DNA from: Competibacter_A sp002352125
GTDB lineage: Bacteria > Pseudomonadota > Gammaproteobacteria > Competibacterales > Competibacteraceae
DNA: 64,000 bases
Direction: 5' to 3'
Assembly: GCA_035441325.1 (NCBI GenBank)
Contig: DAOROA010000021.1
Span: 1 to 64,000 of the forward strand
Below are positions 24,011 to 31,645 of this stretch, piece after piece; position 1 is the stretch's first letter; each line of letters begins with the position of its first letter. The translations under genes were made by a program, and so were the position numbers. Under the pieces are notes generated by a model. The model was not told where the DNA came from, ran no database searches, and saw only the letters and a program-made list of their open reading frames with translations.

Positions 24011-24904
24011 TCAACGATCCAGATACCGTTTTAGTAAGCCGTCGTAAGCGTCGATCCGCCGGTCGCGCAAAAACGGCCAGTTCCGCCGCACCCGTTCCGA
24101 CTGGCTCAAGTCCAGTTCCATCGCCAGCGTGACCGGCTCGTCGGACGAGGCGGTGGCCAGCCACTCGCCTTGCGGGCCGACGATGAAACTGGTTCCCCAG
24201 AACTGGATGCCGGGAGTGTGGCCGGATGGGTCCGGCTCGAAACCGACCCGGTTGCAGACCACCACCGGAATGCCGTTGGCGATGGCGTGCGCTCGCTGGA
24301 CGATGACCCAGGCCTCCCATTGCCGTTGGTGTTCTTCCTCGTCGTCGTTCGGATTCCAGCCGATGGCGGTCGGATACAGCAGCACGTCCGCCCCGGCCAG
24401 CGCCATCAGCCGCGCCGCTTCGGGATACCACTGGTCCCAGCACACCAGCACGCCGAGCCGGCCCACCGACGTGTCGATGGGCTTGAAGCCCAGGTCGCCG
24501 GGGGCGAAATAGAATTTCTCGTAGTAACCGGGATCGTCGGGGATGTGCATTTTTCGATAAATCCCGGCGATGGCGCCGTCGCGTTCCAGCACTACGGCAG
24601 TGTTGTGATGCAGTCCCGGCGCGCGCCGCTCGAATACCGACGCGACCACCACGACGCCCAGTTCGCGGGCGACCGCGCCCAGTGCTTCGGTGGTTGGGCC
24701 GGGAATCGGTTCGGCCCAATCGAACAGTTCGGGATTCTCGGTCTGGCAAAAATAGGGGCCAGCGTGCAGCTCTTGCAGCAAAATCAGTTGTGCGCCGTGG
24801 CTGGCGAGGTCGCGAATGCCGTCGATGCTGGCGGCCAGATTGGCGTTACGGTCGGCGATGCAGGCTTGTTGGATCAAGCCGATAGTCAGGGTTTTGGGGG
24901 GCAT
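24011..24904 (-). CDS. aguB: N-carbamoylputrescine amidase
   Basis: This carbon-nitrogen hydrolase of about 297 residues belongs to the nitrilase superfamily. The catalytic triad segments are visible: Glu in LILLQELHAGPYFCQ, Lys in IYRKMHIPDDPGYYEKFYF and Cys in VLVCWDQWYPEAARL. The closest remembered family is AguB, which hydrolyses N-carbamoylputrescine to putrescine, CO2 and ammonia. Motifs NPNDDEEEH and IQFWGTSFIVGPQGE are typical of AguB. The start at 24904 (MPPKTLTIGLIQQ) follows an AAGG motif; 20 upstream in-frame codons are unlikely to be coding. The usual partner agmatine deiminase gene (aguA) is not in the window. Confidence 0.9.
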   Translation of the reverse strand: MPPKTLTIGLIQQACIADRNANLAASIDGIRDLASHGAQLILLQELHAGPYFCQTENPELFDWAEPIPGPTTEALGAVARELGVVVVASVFERRAPGLHHNTAVVLERDGAIAGIYRKMHIPDDPGYYEKFYFAPGDLGFKPIDTSVGRLGVLVCWDQWYPEAARLMALAGADVLLYPTAIGWNPNDDEEEHQRQWEAWVIVQRAHAIANGIPVVVCNRVGFEPDPSGHTPGIQFWGTSFIVGPQGEWLATASSDEPVTLAMELDLSQSERVRRNWPFLRDRRIDAYDGLLKRYLDR

Positions 24905-25026
24905 AGGCGAACCTTGGGATCGTGTGAAATGACAAGCCAACAGGATGCGTTGCTGGTGTGGCAAAACGAATCGCGGGTATAGTTTAAGCTTGTTTAACTT
25001 CGTTTCCGTCCACTCGATTAATCGCG

Positions 25027-25713
25027 ATGACCCTGCAATTCTTCATCCAGAAATGGCGCCGTGCCGCGTTGACGGAGCGCGCCGCCGCGCAGTCGCACTT
25101 CAACGATTTGTGTGCGCTGCTGGGCGAGCCAACGCCGACCGATGCCGATCCAGCGGGCGAGTGGTTCACGTTCGAGAAAGGAGCCAGGAAAACCGGCGGC
25201 GGTCAGGGTTGGGCGGATGTGTGGAAAAAGGGCTGTTTTGCCTGGGAATACAAGGGCAAGCACAAGGATTTGGGCGCGGCGCTCAGGCAGTTGCAGCAAT
25301 ACGCGCTAGCGCTGGACAACCCGCCGCTGTTGATCGTCTGCGATCTCGATACGATTGAAATTCATACGAATTTCACCAACACCGTCCATGTTGTCCACCG
25401 GCTGACGCTCGACGATCTGGCGGACGGGCAGCGGCGGCAACTGCTGAAATGGGCGTTCGCCGATCCTGATCGGCTGAAGCCCGAGCAGACCACGGCCTTG
25501 CTTCCAGTGGACGACCGCGCCGCCGCCGAACTGAAAAAACGCACGCTCACCAACTTGTACAACCAGCACCCAACTTGGCTGGCAAACGCCCATCGCGCTT
25601 TGGATGAAGCCGTCGCGGCGGCTTACGGCTGGCCGGCGGATTTGAGCGACGAGGACATTTTGCGGCGGTTGCTGGCGTTAAATCGAGAGCGGGCGAATAC
25701 CCAGACCACATGA
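25027..25713 (+). pseudogene. Internally deleted MmeI-like restriction-methyltransferase gene
   Basis: This open frame of 228 residues joins the two ends of an MmeI-like (type IIG/IIL) restriction-modification protein. The N-terminal part (1 to about 160) carries the nuclease-domain pattern FEKGARKTGGGQGWADVW and FAWEYKGKHKDLGAA, retaining D-x(n)-ExK residues, then the stretch ending DRLKPEQTT. The C-terminal part from about 172 reads KKRTLTNLYNQ, WLANAHRALDEAVAAAYGW and DLSDEDILRRLLALNRERA, the usual end of this family. The helical spacer, methyltransferase and target-recognition domains (well over 500 residues) are missing, with the frame preserved. It may be silent, or produce an isolated nuclease domain. 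It overlaps the open frame of the following gene. Confidence 0.75.
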
Positions 25714-25739
25714 TTTTTTGTCGAGCGGGAGGAGATGCC

Positions 25740-26330
25740 ATGTCAATGCCGATCACAGAACGGGAATTACTGAACGCCCAACCTCGCCACCGCTGGACTG
25801 TGGCCGAATATCACCGCATGGCCGAAGTCGGCTTATTGCACGAAGACTCGCGGGTGGAATTGATCGACGGGGAGATTATCGAAATGGCGCCGATAGGCAG
25901 CGAACATGCGGGGCACAACAATCACTTGCTGAGTCTGCTTGTTTATCGCCTGCATGGCAAGGCAGTCGTTGCCGGACAAAATCCAGTGGTACTCAATAAT
26001 TACGGAGAACCTCAACCCGATATCGCCTTACTACGTTGGCGGAATGATTATTACAAGACTGCGCATCCTCATGCCGAAAATGTTTTGCTCATCATCGAAA
26101 TATCGGACAGTACCCTCCGCTATGATCGAGATGTCAAAATTCCTCTGTACGCAAAAAACGGCATCCCGGAAGTCTGGTTGCTGGATATTCAAAGCCGACA
26201 ACTGGAAATCTATCGCGAACCGATCAATGGCGAATACCGGCAACGGGATTGCCGTCGCACCGGCCAGATCGCACCGATGCTCTGTCCCGATGCCGTGATC
26301 GACTTGGCCGAACTGTTTCCTAACTCATGA
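25740..26330 (+). CDS. Uma2-family (DUF820) putative endonuclease
   Basis: This 196-residue protein starts MSMPITERELL after a GGGAGGAG ribosome-binding site. It shows the Uma2 pattern: WTVAEYHRMAEVGLLHEDSRVELIDGEI, then QPDIALLR, LIIEISDSTLRYDRDVKIPLYAKNGIPEVWLLD and a C-terminal AELFP. Uma2 proteins have a PD-(D/E)XK nuclease-like core and are often multiplied in cyanobacteria and some proteobacteria, commonly near mobile and toxin-antitoxin genes. The likely active-site residues (Asp of QPD, Glu of IEIS, Lys of VKIPLY) are present. Biological function is unproven for the family. Its last 30 bp recur at 26920-26956. Confidence 0.88.
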   Translation: MSMPITERELLNAQPRHRWTVAEYHRMAEVGLLHEDSRVELIDGEIIEMAPIGSEHAGHNNHLLSLLVYRLHGKAVVAGQNPVVLNNYGEPQPDIALLRWRNDYYKTAHPHAENVLLIIEISDSTLRYDRDVKIPLYAKNGIPEVWLLDIQSRQLEIYREPINGEYRQRDCRRTGQIAPMLCPDAVIDLAELFPNS

Positions 26331-26357
26331 TCTTGAGGTGCCACCTAAGGTAATGCC

Positions 26358-26609
26358 ATGACGACGCTGGAACTGAGACTGGATTTGCCCCCCCGTCTTG
26401 CCCGCGAGGCTCGGGCTGCCGGGCTGTTGACGCCGGAAAGCATCGCGCAACTGCTGCAAGACGCCATACGTCGGCGTGCCGGAGAAACGCTGATCGCAGC
26501 GGCCAACCGTGCCGAGCAGGCGGGCGGTGAAGCGCCATCGATGGATGAGCTGGTGGAGGATGTAAAAGCCGTGCGCGCCACACGCAAGGCAGCAAGACAG
26601 ACGCAGTGA
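26358..26609 (+). CDS. Antitoxin of a PIN-type toxin-antitoxin pair
   Basis: This 83-residue protein starts MTTLELRLDLPPRLAREARAAGLLTPES. A short beta/helix DNA-binding-like N-terminus is followed by an acidic and basic helical tail with MDELVEDVKAVR, as in antitoxins paired with COG1569-type PIN toxins. It overlaps the start of the toxin gene by four bases, the usual coupled layout. The toxin is broken (next entry), so this antitoxin appears to be an orphan. A weak ribosome-binding site (AAGGTAATGCC) precedes the ATG at 26358. Confidence 0.75.
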   Translation: MTTLELRLDLPPRLAREARAAGLLTPESIAQLLQDAIRRRAGETLIAAANRAEQAGGEAPSMDELVEDVKAVRATRKAARQTQ

Positions 26610-26924
26610 AAGTCGTGCTCGATAGCAACGTGGTGATGGCCGGTTTCCTGTGGCCGGGCATCTGCACCCAATTTTTTGATCTGGCCAATGCCGGACGCAT
26701 CGAGCCTTTCACCAGCCGCGACCTAATCGATGAAATCCGCGAAGTTCTGCATCGCCCAAAACACGCCCATCATGTCGCCCGTACCCGTACTGGCTTGTGC
26801 ATTGGCCGCGAAAGCGGACGTGATTGTGACGGGCGACAAGGACTTAATCGTGTTGCATCCGTGGCATGGCATTCAAATCCTGAACCCGGCCGACGCGCTG
26901 CAATGGTTGACTTCAAGCACATGA
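26606..26924 (+). pseudogene. Broken PIN-domain toxin gene
   Basis: The start reads MKVVLDSNVVMAGFLWPG, with FTSRDLIDEIREVLHRPK, the N-terminal half of a PIN-domain (VapC-like) RNase with its first acidic residue Asp6. After about 26765 this frame turns into nonsense. The next frame instead gives VLACALAAKADVIVTGDKDL and WHGIQILNPADAL, the C-terminal half with the later acidic residues. About 40 middle residues are missing and the frame has changed, so a deletion destroyed the toxin. The fused open frame runs on to 26956 but does not encode a normal PIN protein. Confidence 0.8.
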
Positions 26925-26956
26925 TCGACCTGGCCGAATTGTTTCCTAATCCCTGA
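26920..26956 (+). pseudogene. Stray copy of an Uma2 gene 3' end
   Basis: The bases encoding MIDLAELFPNP and a stop codon repeat, with few changes, the end of the Uma2 gene at 26295-26330 (VIDLAELFPNS). This is probably the last remnant of a second Uma2 gene that once followed the toxin. A recombination scar is the alternative. Confidence 0.5.
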
Positions 26957-26967
26957 GCTTTTTTCGA

Positions 26968-29199
26968 ATGACCGAATTGACCTTTACTGCCGATGGCGCC
27001 GAACGCGTCCCGCTGAAAATCTTCACCGAAAAGGCGTACCTGGACTATTCCATGTACGTCATTCTCGACCGGGCCCTGCCGCACATCGGCGACGGGCTAA
27101 AGCCGGTGCAGCGCCGCATCGTCTACGCCATGTCCGAACTCGGGCTATCGGCCAATTCCAAGCACAAGAAATCCGCCCGCACCGTCGGCGACGTGCTTGG
27201 AAAATATCACCCGCACGGCGATTTAGCCTGCTACGAAGCGATGGTGTTGATGGCCCAACCCTTCTCCTACCGCTATCCGCTGGTGGACGGGCAGGGCAAC
27301 TGGGGCTCGCCGGATGATCCTAAATCCTTCGCCGCCATGCGCTACACCGAGGCGCGGCTGTCGCCGTTCGCGCAAGTGCTGCTGTCGGAACTTGGCCAAG
27401 GCACGGTGGACTGGACGCCCAACTTCGACGGCACGCTAGATGAACCAGTGCTGTTGCCGGCCCGCTTGCCGCACGTCCTGCTGAACGGCGCGACCGGCAT
27501 CGCCGTCGGGATGGCGACCGACATCCCACCGCACAATCTCGGCGAAGTCGCAGCGGCTTGCGTTCGCCTGCTGGATCAACCCGACTGTGATCTGGACGCC
27601 CTGGGCGAACTCGTGCCCGCGCCGGATTTCCCCGGCGGCGCGGAAATCGTCACCCCGCGCGAGGAATTGCGAAAGCTCTATCAGACCGGCAATGGTGCGG
27701 TGCGGATGCGGGCCCGCTTCGAGCGGGAAAACGGCGACGCGGTGATCGTCGCGCTGCCGCATCAAGTCTCGGGCGCGCGGATCATGGAGCAGATCGCCGC
27801 TCAGATGCGCGACAAAAAACTGCCGATGGTCGAGGATTTGCGCGACGAATCCGACCATGAAAACCCGACTCGCCTGGTGCTGATGCTGCGCTCCAACCGG
27901 GTGGATATCGATTTGCTGATGGATCATCTGTTCGCCACCACCGATCTGGAAAAAAGCTATCGCGTCAACCTGAACATGATCGGTCTGGATGGCAGGCCGC
28001 AAGTCAAGAATCTCAAGCAAATCATCGAGGAGTGGTTGCGCTATCGCATTGCCACAGTACGGCGGCGGCTGGAGTACCGGCTGAATCAAGTCGAGCAACG
28101 CCTGCATATTCTGGATGGCTTGCTGATCGCTTATCTCAATCTGGATGAGGTGATCCGCATTCTACGCACCGAAGACAAACCCAAGCCGGTGTTGATGGCG
28201 CGCTTCCAACTGTCCGATGTGCAAGCCGAGGCGATTCTGGAAACCAAATTGCGCCATTTGGCCCGGCTGGAAGAAATGAAGCTGCGCGGCGAGCAGGACG
28301 AACTGCGCAAGGAACAGGAGCAGTTGCAACTGCTGCTCGGTTCCGAGAAGCGGTTGAAGGGCCTGATCCGCAAAGAAATTCAGGAAGATGCCAAACGGTT
28401 TGCCGATCCGCGCCGCTGTCCGCTGGTGGAGCGGCGGGCGGCGCAGGCGCTAGACGAAACCAGCCTGACGCCCAGCGAACCGATGGTGGTGGTGCTATCG
28501 CAGAAAGGTTGGGTGCGGGCGGCCAAAGGGCGCGAAATCGACGCAACGGCGTTGAGTTACAAGGCCGGCGATAGTTATCTCGATCAGGCGCAAGGCCGCA
28601 GCAATCAATCGGCGGTGTTTCTCGATACCACTGGCCGAACCTATACGCTGCCCGTGGCGGGATTGGCCTCGGCGCGCGGCTATGGCGAGCCGCTGACCGG
28701 AAAATTGAGTCCGCCGGATGGCGCCCGTTTCGTCAGCGTGTTGCTCGGCAATCCCGAAGACCTCTATCTGCTGTCCACCGATGCCGGCTACGGTTTTATT
28801 TGTGCGTTCGATGACCTGTTGTCCCGCAACAAAGCTGGCAAGCTGGTGTTGACCGTGCCGGACGGCGCCCGGATATTGTCTCCCCTGCCGGTCGCCGGCA
28901 TGGAAACCGACCGCTTGGCGGCGGTCGGTAGCGGCGGTCGGTTATTGGTGTTTCCGGTGAAGGATCTGCCGCGGCTTCCCAAAGGAAAGGGCAACAAGAT
29001 CATCGACCTGCCAGGCGATGAATCTTTGGTAGCCCTCATTCTTGTACCGCCGGGTAAGGGGATGGTGCTGACTGCTGGCAAGCGGGATTTGAAGCTCAAG
29101 CTGGCCGATCTGGAAAATTATGCGGGCGAGCGGGGCCGCCGGGGCAAACCGTTGCCGCGCGGATTTCAGCGAGTGGAACGCTTGATCGTGGCCGAGTGA
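26968..29199 (+). CDS. parC: DNA topoisomerase IV subunit A
   Basis: This 743-residue type IIA topoisomerase subunit acts with ParE to decatenate daughter chromosomes. The N-terminus MTELTFTADGAERVPLKIFTEKAYLDYSMYVILDRALPHIGDGLKPVQRR is a typical ParC start. The quinolone-determining region follows as VLGKYHPHGDLACYEAMVLMAQ, with the active-site tyrosine in AAMRYTEARLS. The length and less regular C-terminal propeller favour ParC over GyrA. The ATG at 26968 lies 11 bp after the toxin-region relics. The gene overlaps the convergent msrQ by 34 bp. parE is not adjacent. Confidence 0.96.
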   Translation: MTELTFTADGAERVPLKIFTEKAYLDYSMYVILDRALPHIGDGLKPVQRRIVYAMSELGLSANSKHKKSARTVGDVLGKYHPHGDLACYEAMVLMAQPFSYRYPLVDGQGNWGSPDDPKSFAAMRYTEARLSPFAQVLLSELGQGTVDWTPNFDGTLDEPVLLPARLPHVLLNGATGIAVGMATDIPPHNLGEVAAACVRLLDQPDCDLDALGELVPAPDFPGGAEIVTPREELRKLYQTGNGAVRMRARFERENGDAVIVALPHQVSGARIMEQIAAQMRDKKLPMVEDLRDESDHENPTRLVLMLRSNRVDIDLLMDHLFATTDLEKSYRVNLNMIGLDGRPQVKNLKQIIEEWLRYRIATVRRRLEYRLNQVEQRLHILDGLLIAYLNLDEVIRILRTEDKPKPVLMARFQLSDVQAEAILETKLRHLARLEEMKLRGEQDELRKEQEQLQLLLGSEKRLKGLIRKEIQEDAKRFADPRRCPLVERRAAQALDETSLTPSEPMVVVLSQKGWVRAAKGREIDATALSYKAGDSYLDQAQGRSNQSAVFLDTTGRTYTLPVAGLASARGYGEPLTGKLSPPDGARFVSVLLGNPEDLYLLSTDAGYGFICAFDDLLSRNKAGKLVLTVPDGARILSPLPVAGMETDRLAAVGSGGRLLVFPVKDLPRLPKGKGNKIIDLPGDESLVALILVPPGKGMVLTAGKRDLKLKLADLENYAGERGRRGKPLPRGFQRVERLIVAE

Positions 29200-29789
29200 G
29201 TGTGCCGCCACCACAGGCGGTATCCCAGCAGCACACCCAGAATCCCACCGTAGAGCAACGGTTCGGTGATATCGGCCTTGACCAGCCATAGATAGTGCAG
29301 CACGCCGAGCGCGCCGATGAGATAAACCAGCCGGTGCAATCGCTGCCAGTTGCGTCCCAGCCGCTTGATCATCCCGTTGGTGGAGGTGACCGCCAGCGGG
29401 ATCAGCAACAGCCAACCGGCGAACCCTACCGTGATGTACGGCCGTTTGGCCACGTCTTCGACGATGCCTGCCCAATCGAAAAACTGGTCGAAAATCAAAT
29501 AGACACCGAAGTGCAGGCAGACGTAGAAAAAGGCGAATAGCCCCAGCATTCGCCGGAATTTGATCAGCCCATTCCAACCGGTCAGCCGCCGCAGCGGCGT
29601 CACCGCCAGGGTCAGCAGCAGAAAGCGCAGGCTCCAGCCGCCGGTTTGGTGGCTCAACATTTCGACTGGATTGACACCCAGCCGATCCTGCCAGGCCAGC
29701 CAGCACAACCAGACAAGCGGTAACAAGCTGGCTATAAAAATCAAAGGCTTGCCAAGGCGGGAAAGCCGATGGACCGGTTGCGGTTTCAT
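29166..29789 (-). CDS. msrQ: MsrQ, heme-binding membrane subunit of methionine sulfoxide reductase
   Basis: This 207-residue integral membrane protein of the ferric-reductase-like (YedZ) family has about six hydrophobic segments. Expected heme-ligand histidines are present in FYVCLHFGVYL, WQRLHRLVYL and GVLHYLWL. MsrQ passes electrons from the quinone pool to the periplasmic molybdoenzyme MsrP, which repairs oxidised methionine in envelope proteins. msrP is normally the neighbour but is not seen in the window. The 3' end overlaps parC on the opposite strand by 34 bp. Two small RNA genes lie directly upstream in the same orientation, but both end in strong terminators before msrQ. Confidence 0.92.
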   Translation of the reverse strand: MKPQPVHRLSRLGKPLIFIASLLPLVWLCWLAWQDRLGVNPVEMLSHQTGGWSLRFLLLTLAVTPLRRLTGWNGLIKFRRMLGLFAFFYVCLHFGVYLIFDQFFDWAGIVEDVAKRPYITVGFAGWLLLIPLAVTSTNGMIKRLGRNWQRLHRLVYLIGALGVLHYLWLVKADITEPLLYGGILGVLLGYRLWWRHTHSATIKRSTR

Positions 29790-29808
29790 GGCGGTGGCGA
29801 GGGCTCAG

Positions 29809-29885
29809 AAAAAAGCCGGAACTTATCGAGTTCCGGCAAATAACCACCAAAGGAAGGTGTGGAGAAGAACATCTTAGCGATGTCG
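29809..29885 (-). ncRNA. Putative small RNA A (77 nt), copy 1 of tandem pair
   Basis: A sigma70-like promoter (29892-29920) would start a transcript near 29885. It would fold into three hairpins: GACATC-GCTAA-GATGTT (29868-29884), CCAC/GTGG with an 11-base loop containing CCUUCC (29844-29862), and a 9-bp terminator stem (29815-29837) followed by six U (29809-29814). The same order and length recur in copy B. The first hairpin differs in sequence from that of copy B but keeps its pairing, which supports a selected structure. No good open frame fits inside. The family is unknown to me. Confidence 0.72.
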
Positions 29886-29891
29886 GGCTAT

Positions 29892-29920
29892 AGACTAAGC
29901 GTAATGTTGCATTGCGTCAA
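29892..29920 (-). promoter_or_regulatory. Promoter of small RNA A
   Basis: Minus strand: -35 TTGACG (29915-29920), 17-bp spacer, -10 TAGTCT (29892-29897). The -35 is five of six to consensus. The predicted start lies about seven bases downstream, at the base of the first hairpin. Confidence 0.6.
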
Positions 29921-29940
29921 GATTTTTTTGCGACTGCAAT

Positions 29941-30017
29941 AAAAAAGCCGGAGCGTTAGCTCCGGCAAACAACCACCAAAGGAGGATTTGGAGGACAACA
30001 TTCACGAATGAATGTTG
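29941..30017 (-). ncRNA. Putative small RNA B (77 nt), copy 2, with UCCUCC loop
   Basis: The predicted transcript starts at about 30017 and ends in a U-run at 29941-29946. Hairpin 1 is a perfect 9-bp stem, CAACATTCA/TGAATGTTG, with a UUCG loop (29996-30017). Hairpin 2 has stem CCUCCAAA/UUUGGUGG (one U-U mismatch) presenting the loop UCCUCC (29973-29994). Hairpin 3 is the terminator stem GCCGGAGC/GCTCCGGC (29947-29966). The exposed UCCUCC is complementary to Shine-Dalgarno sequences, so base pairing with ribosome-binding sites of target mRNAs is a plausible mode of action (inference). The promoter is near consensus. Copy A is 132 bp downstream. Confidence 0.8.
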
Positions 30018-30023
30018 CAACGC

Positions 30024-30052
30024 AATATAAAGCGAATATTGCACTGCGTCAA
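30024..30052 (-). promoter_or_regulatory. Promoter of small RNA B
   Basis: Minus strand: -35 TTGACG (30047-30052), 17-bp spacer, -10 TATATT (30024-30029). Both hexamers are five of six to the sigma70 consensus. The predicted start is about 30017. Confidence 0.75.
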
Positions 30053-30168
30053 GATTTATTTTGAAGCTCGGCTGCAATAAGGATGCGTGTTTATGTGGCT
30101 TCACTTTAAGTATAGCCTTGTCAAACCTCTGGTTTTCTAGCGCTAGCGAGCGGCCCAGAACAGTGCGT

Positions 30169-30209
30169 TGCCGGGTTGCCCGTAAGCCGGCGCAGCGCGA
30201 AACCCGGCA
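30169..30209. repeat. REP-like palindrome
   Basis: TGCCGGGTT (30169-30177) pairs with AACCCGGCA (30201-30209) around a GC-rich inner segment. It looks like the interspersed palindromic elements common in gammaproteobacterial intergenic regions. It lies just beyond the 3' end of the minus-strand MDR gene and may serve as its terminator structure. Only this copy was noticed in the window. The remaining part of 30073-30231 holds nothing I recognise. Confidence 0.4.
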
Positions 30210-30231
30210 TTCGTCGGTTCGGGTGCGATGT

Positions 30232-31242
30232 TCAATAATCATGTCGCAGCACGATTTTGCCCAACTGTTCGGCGGATAACAGCCGTTGATGGGCAGTGAT
30301 CGCCTCATCGAGCCCGAAAATGCGGTCGATCGCAGGTTCGATGCGGTGTTCGGCGACAAAACGCAGCATAGCCGCGAACTCGGTCGGCGAACCCATGGTC
30401 GAACCGACGATCCGCACTTGCCGGAAGAACAGCCGAACCATATCCAACCCAACAGGTGGATTGCCGGCGGTCGCGCCATACGCAACCAGTCGTCCGCCTG
30501 GCTTGAGTGCGGAGAAACAACCCTGAAAGCTGGGGCCGCCGGTGCCATCGATCACGACATCCACGCCGCCCGTTAGCTCGATCAGTCGCTTGGCCCAGCC
30601 TTCCGCGCGATAATCCACGCCGTCGGCCGCACCCAATTGGCGGGCCTGCTCCAGTTTGGCGGCGGTTCCGCTGGTGACGAATGTCCGCGCGCCCAAGGCC
30701 ACCGCCCATTTCAGCGCGAAAGTCGCTACGCCGCCGCCGATGCCGGTGACCAGCACCGTTTCGCCCGGTTGAGCCGCTGCCTGGGTCATCAGCGCCCGCC
30801 AGGCGGTTAGGCCGGCCAGCGGTATAGCAGCGGCTTGTTCCCAGCTCAGGAAGGCCGGTTTGGCGAAAACGTGGCCGGCAGGAACGCAAAGGTAATCGGC
30901 GAAGGTGCCAGGATCGGGCATGCCCAGCACCCGAAAAGTGGAGCTGGGAAAACGAGGATCGGTGCCCCAATCGTAAGCGGGATAGATCACGACTTCCCGG
31001 CCCAGCAGATCCGGTGGAGTGCCCGGTCCGAGCTGGTCCACCACGCCGGCGCCGTCCGAACCCATGCTGCACGGTAACCGGATACTTGGGTATTGGCCGA
31101 GCGTGATCCAGACGTCGCGGCGATTGAGCGCCGAGGCGTGAAGGCGAATGCGAACTTGACCTGGACCCGGTTCGGGTGTGGGAACATCGACGACGCGCAA
31201 CTGTTCGGGGCCACCGAGTTTTGGAAGGATGACGGCTTTCAT
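30232..31242 (-). CDS. Zinc-type MDR oxidoreductase
   Basis: This 336-residue medium-chain dehydrogenase/reductase starts MKAVILPKLGGPEQLRVVDVP. It has a GroES-like N-terminal half (ASALNRRDVWITLGQYP, GSDGAGVVDQLG) and a Rossmann half (VLVTGIGGGVATFALKWAVALGA). Quinone-oxidoreductase and NADPH-dependent alkene/alcohol reductase branches share these features. The structural zinc cysteines are not evident, so substrate and metal use stay open. The ATG at 31242 follows a GGAAA motif; the upstream in-frame extension lacks family resemblance. It is divergent from the gltD-like/nifJ operon across about 400 bp. Confidence 0.85.
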   Translation of the reverse strand: MKAVILPKLGGPEQLRVVDVPTPEPGPGQVRIRLHASALNRRDVWITLGQYPSIRLPCSMGSDGAGVVDQLGPGTPPDLLGREVVIYPAYDWGTDPRFPSSTFRVLGMPDPGTFADYLCVPAGHVFAKPAFLSWEQAAAIPLAGLTAWRALMTQAAAQPGETVLVTGIGGGVATFALKWAVALGARTFVTSGTAAKLEQARQLGAADGVDYRAEGWAKRLIELTGGVDVVIDGTGGPSFQGCFSALKPGGRLVAYGATAGNPPVGLDMVRLFFRQVRIVGSTMGSPTEFAAMLRFVAEHRIEPAIDRIFGLDEAITAHQRLLSAEQLGKIVLRHDY

Positions 31243-31645
31243 GGAGCGATTTCCTTGGACTTGTCGACGTAGCATTTGAATCGAGCGGCGGTGTTGTCTT
31301 CCATTGACAACCGGAAATATTGGAAATTCTCGCAAGCCCAGAAGGCCGGTGGGGGGAGTGATTGACAGCGAGTTCTCGTGTTTCCGGCGCTTTTCTTCAC
31401 TTGCGGCCAAAATGTTCTAACTTTACTAGGCAAGCGCCGCCGGGACCGTTCCCGATAATGGCAAATCATATCGTTCCAGGCGCGCACACCGGACGGCCTC
31501 GCCTCCGCACGACGACGTCGTGGCCTTGCGCATGTCGCAGACGTGGGGAGGCGACCGCAGTTGGCGGTACCGATATCCGCCAGCTCGCGCCGTCTCCAGG
31601 GGCGGAAGGCTTTTTTACTACCAGACGATCACGAAGAGAAGCACG
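31243..31645. other. Divergent spacer upstream of gltD-like/nifJ operon
   Basis: These 403 bp separate the MDR gene from the gltD-like gene. Open frames here lack ribosome-binding sites and family resemblance. Two TTGACA hexamers occur on the plus strand (around 31303 and 31363) without a good -10 partner at 16-18 bp. I found no FNR-type TTGAT-N4-ATCAA site. Confidence 0.4.

Larger units (their letters stand above)
29809..30080. repeat. 132-bp tandem duplication carrying the small RNA pair
   Basis: Corresponding positions of the two small RNA genes are 132 bp apart (for example the A-runs at 29809 and 29941). Homology covers terminator, CCACCAAAGGA core, promoter and the upstream CTGCAATAA. 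Some segments, notably hairpin 1, have diverged strongly, so the duplication is not recent. Confidence 0.8.

Noticed and set aside
29941..30017. Plus-strand reading of the small RNA B locus as a CsrA-sequestering RNA (GGAGGA loop)
   Set aside because: The near-consensus promoter and the terminator T-run are both oriented on the minus strand; no plus-strand promoter or terminator was found.
29895..30548. 217-codon minus-strand open frame across the small RNA promoters
   Set aside because: It runs through two promoters, a terminator and the 3' end of the MDR gene in another frame, with no family resemblance.
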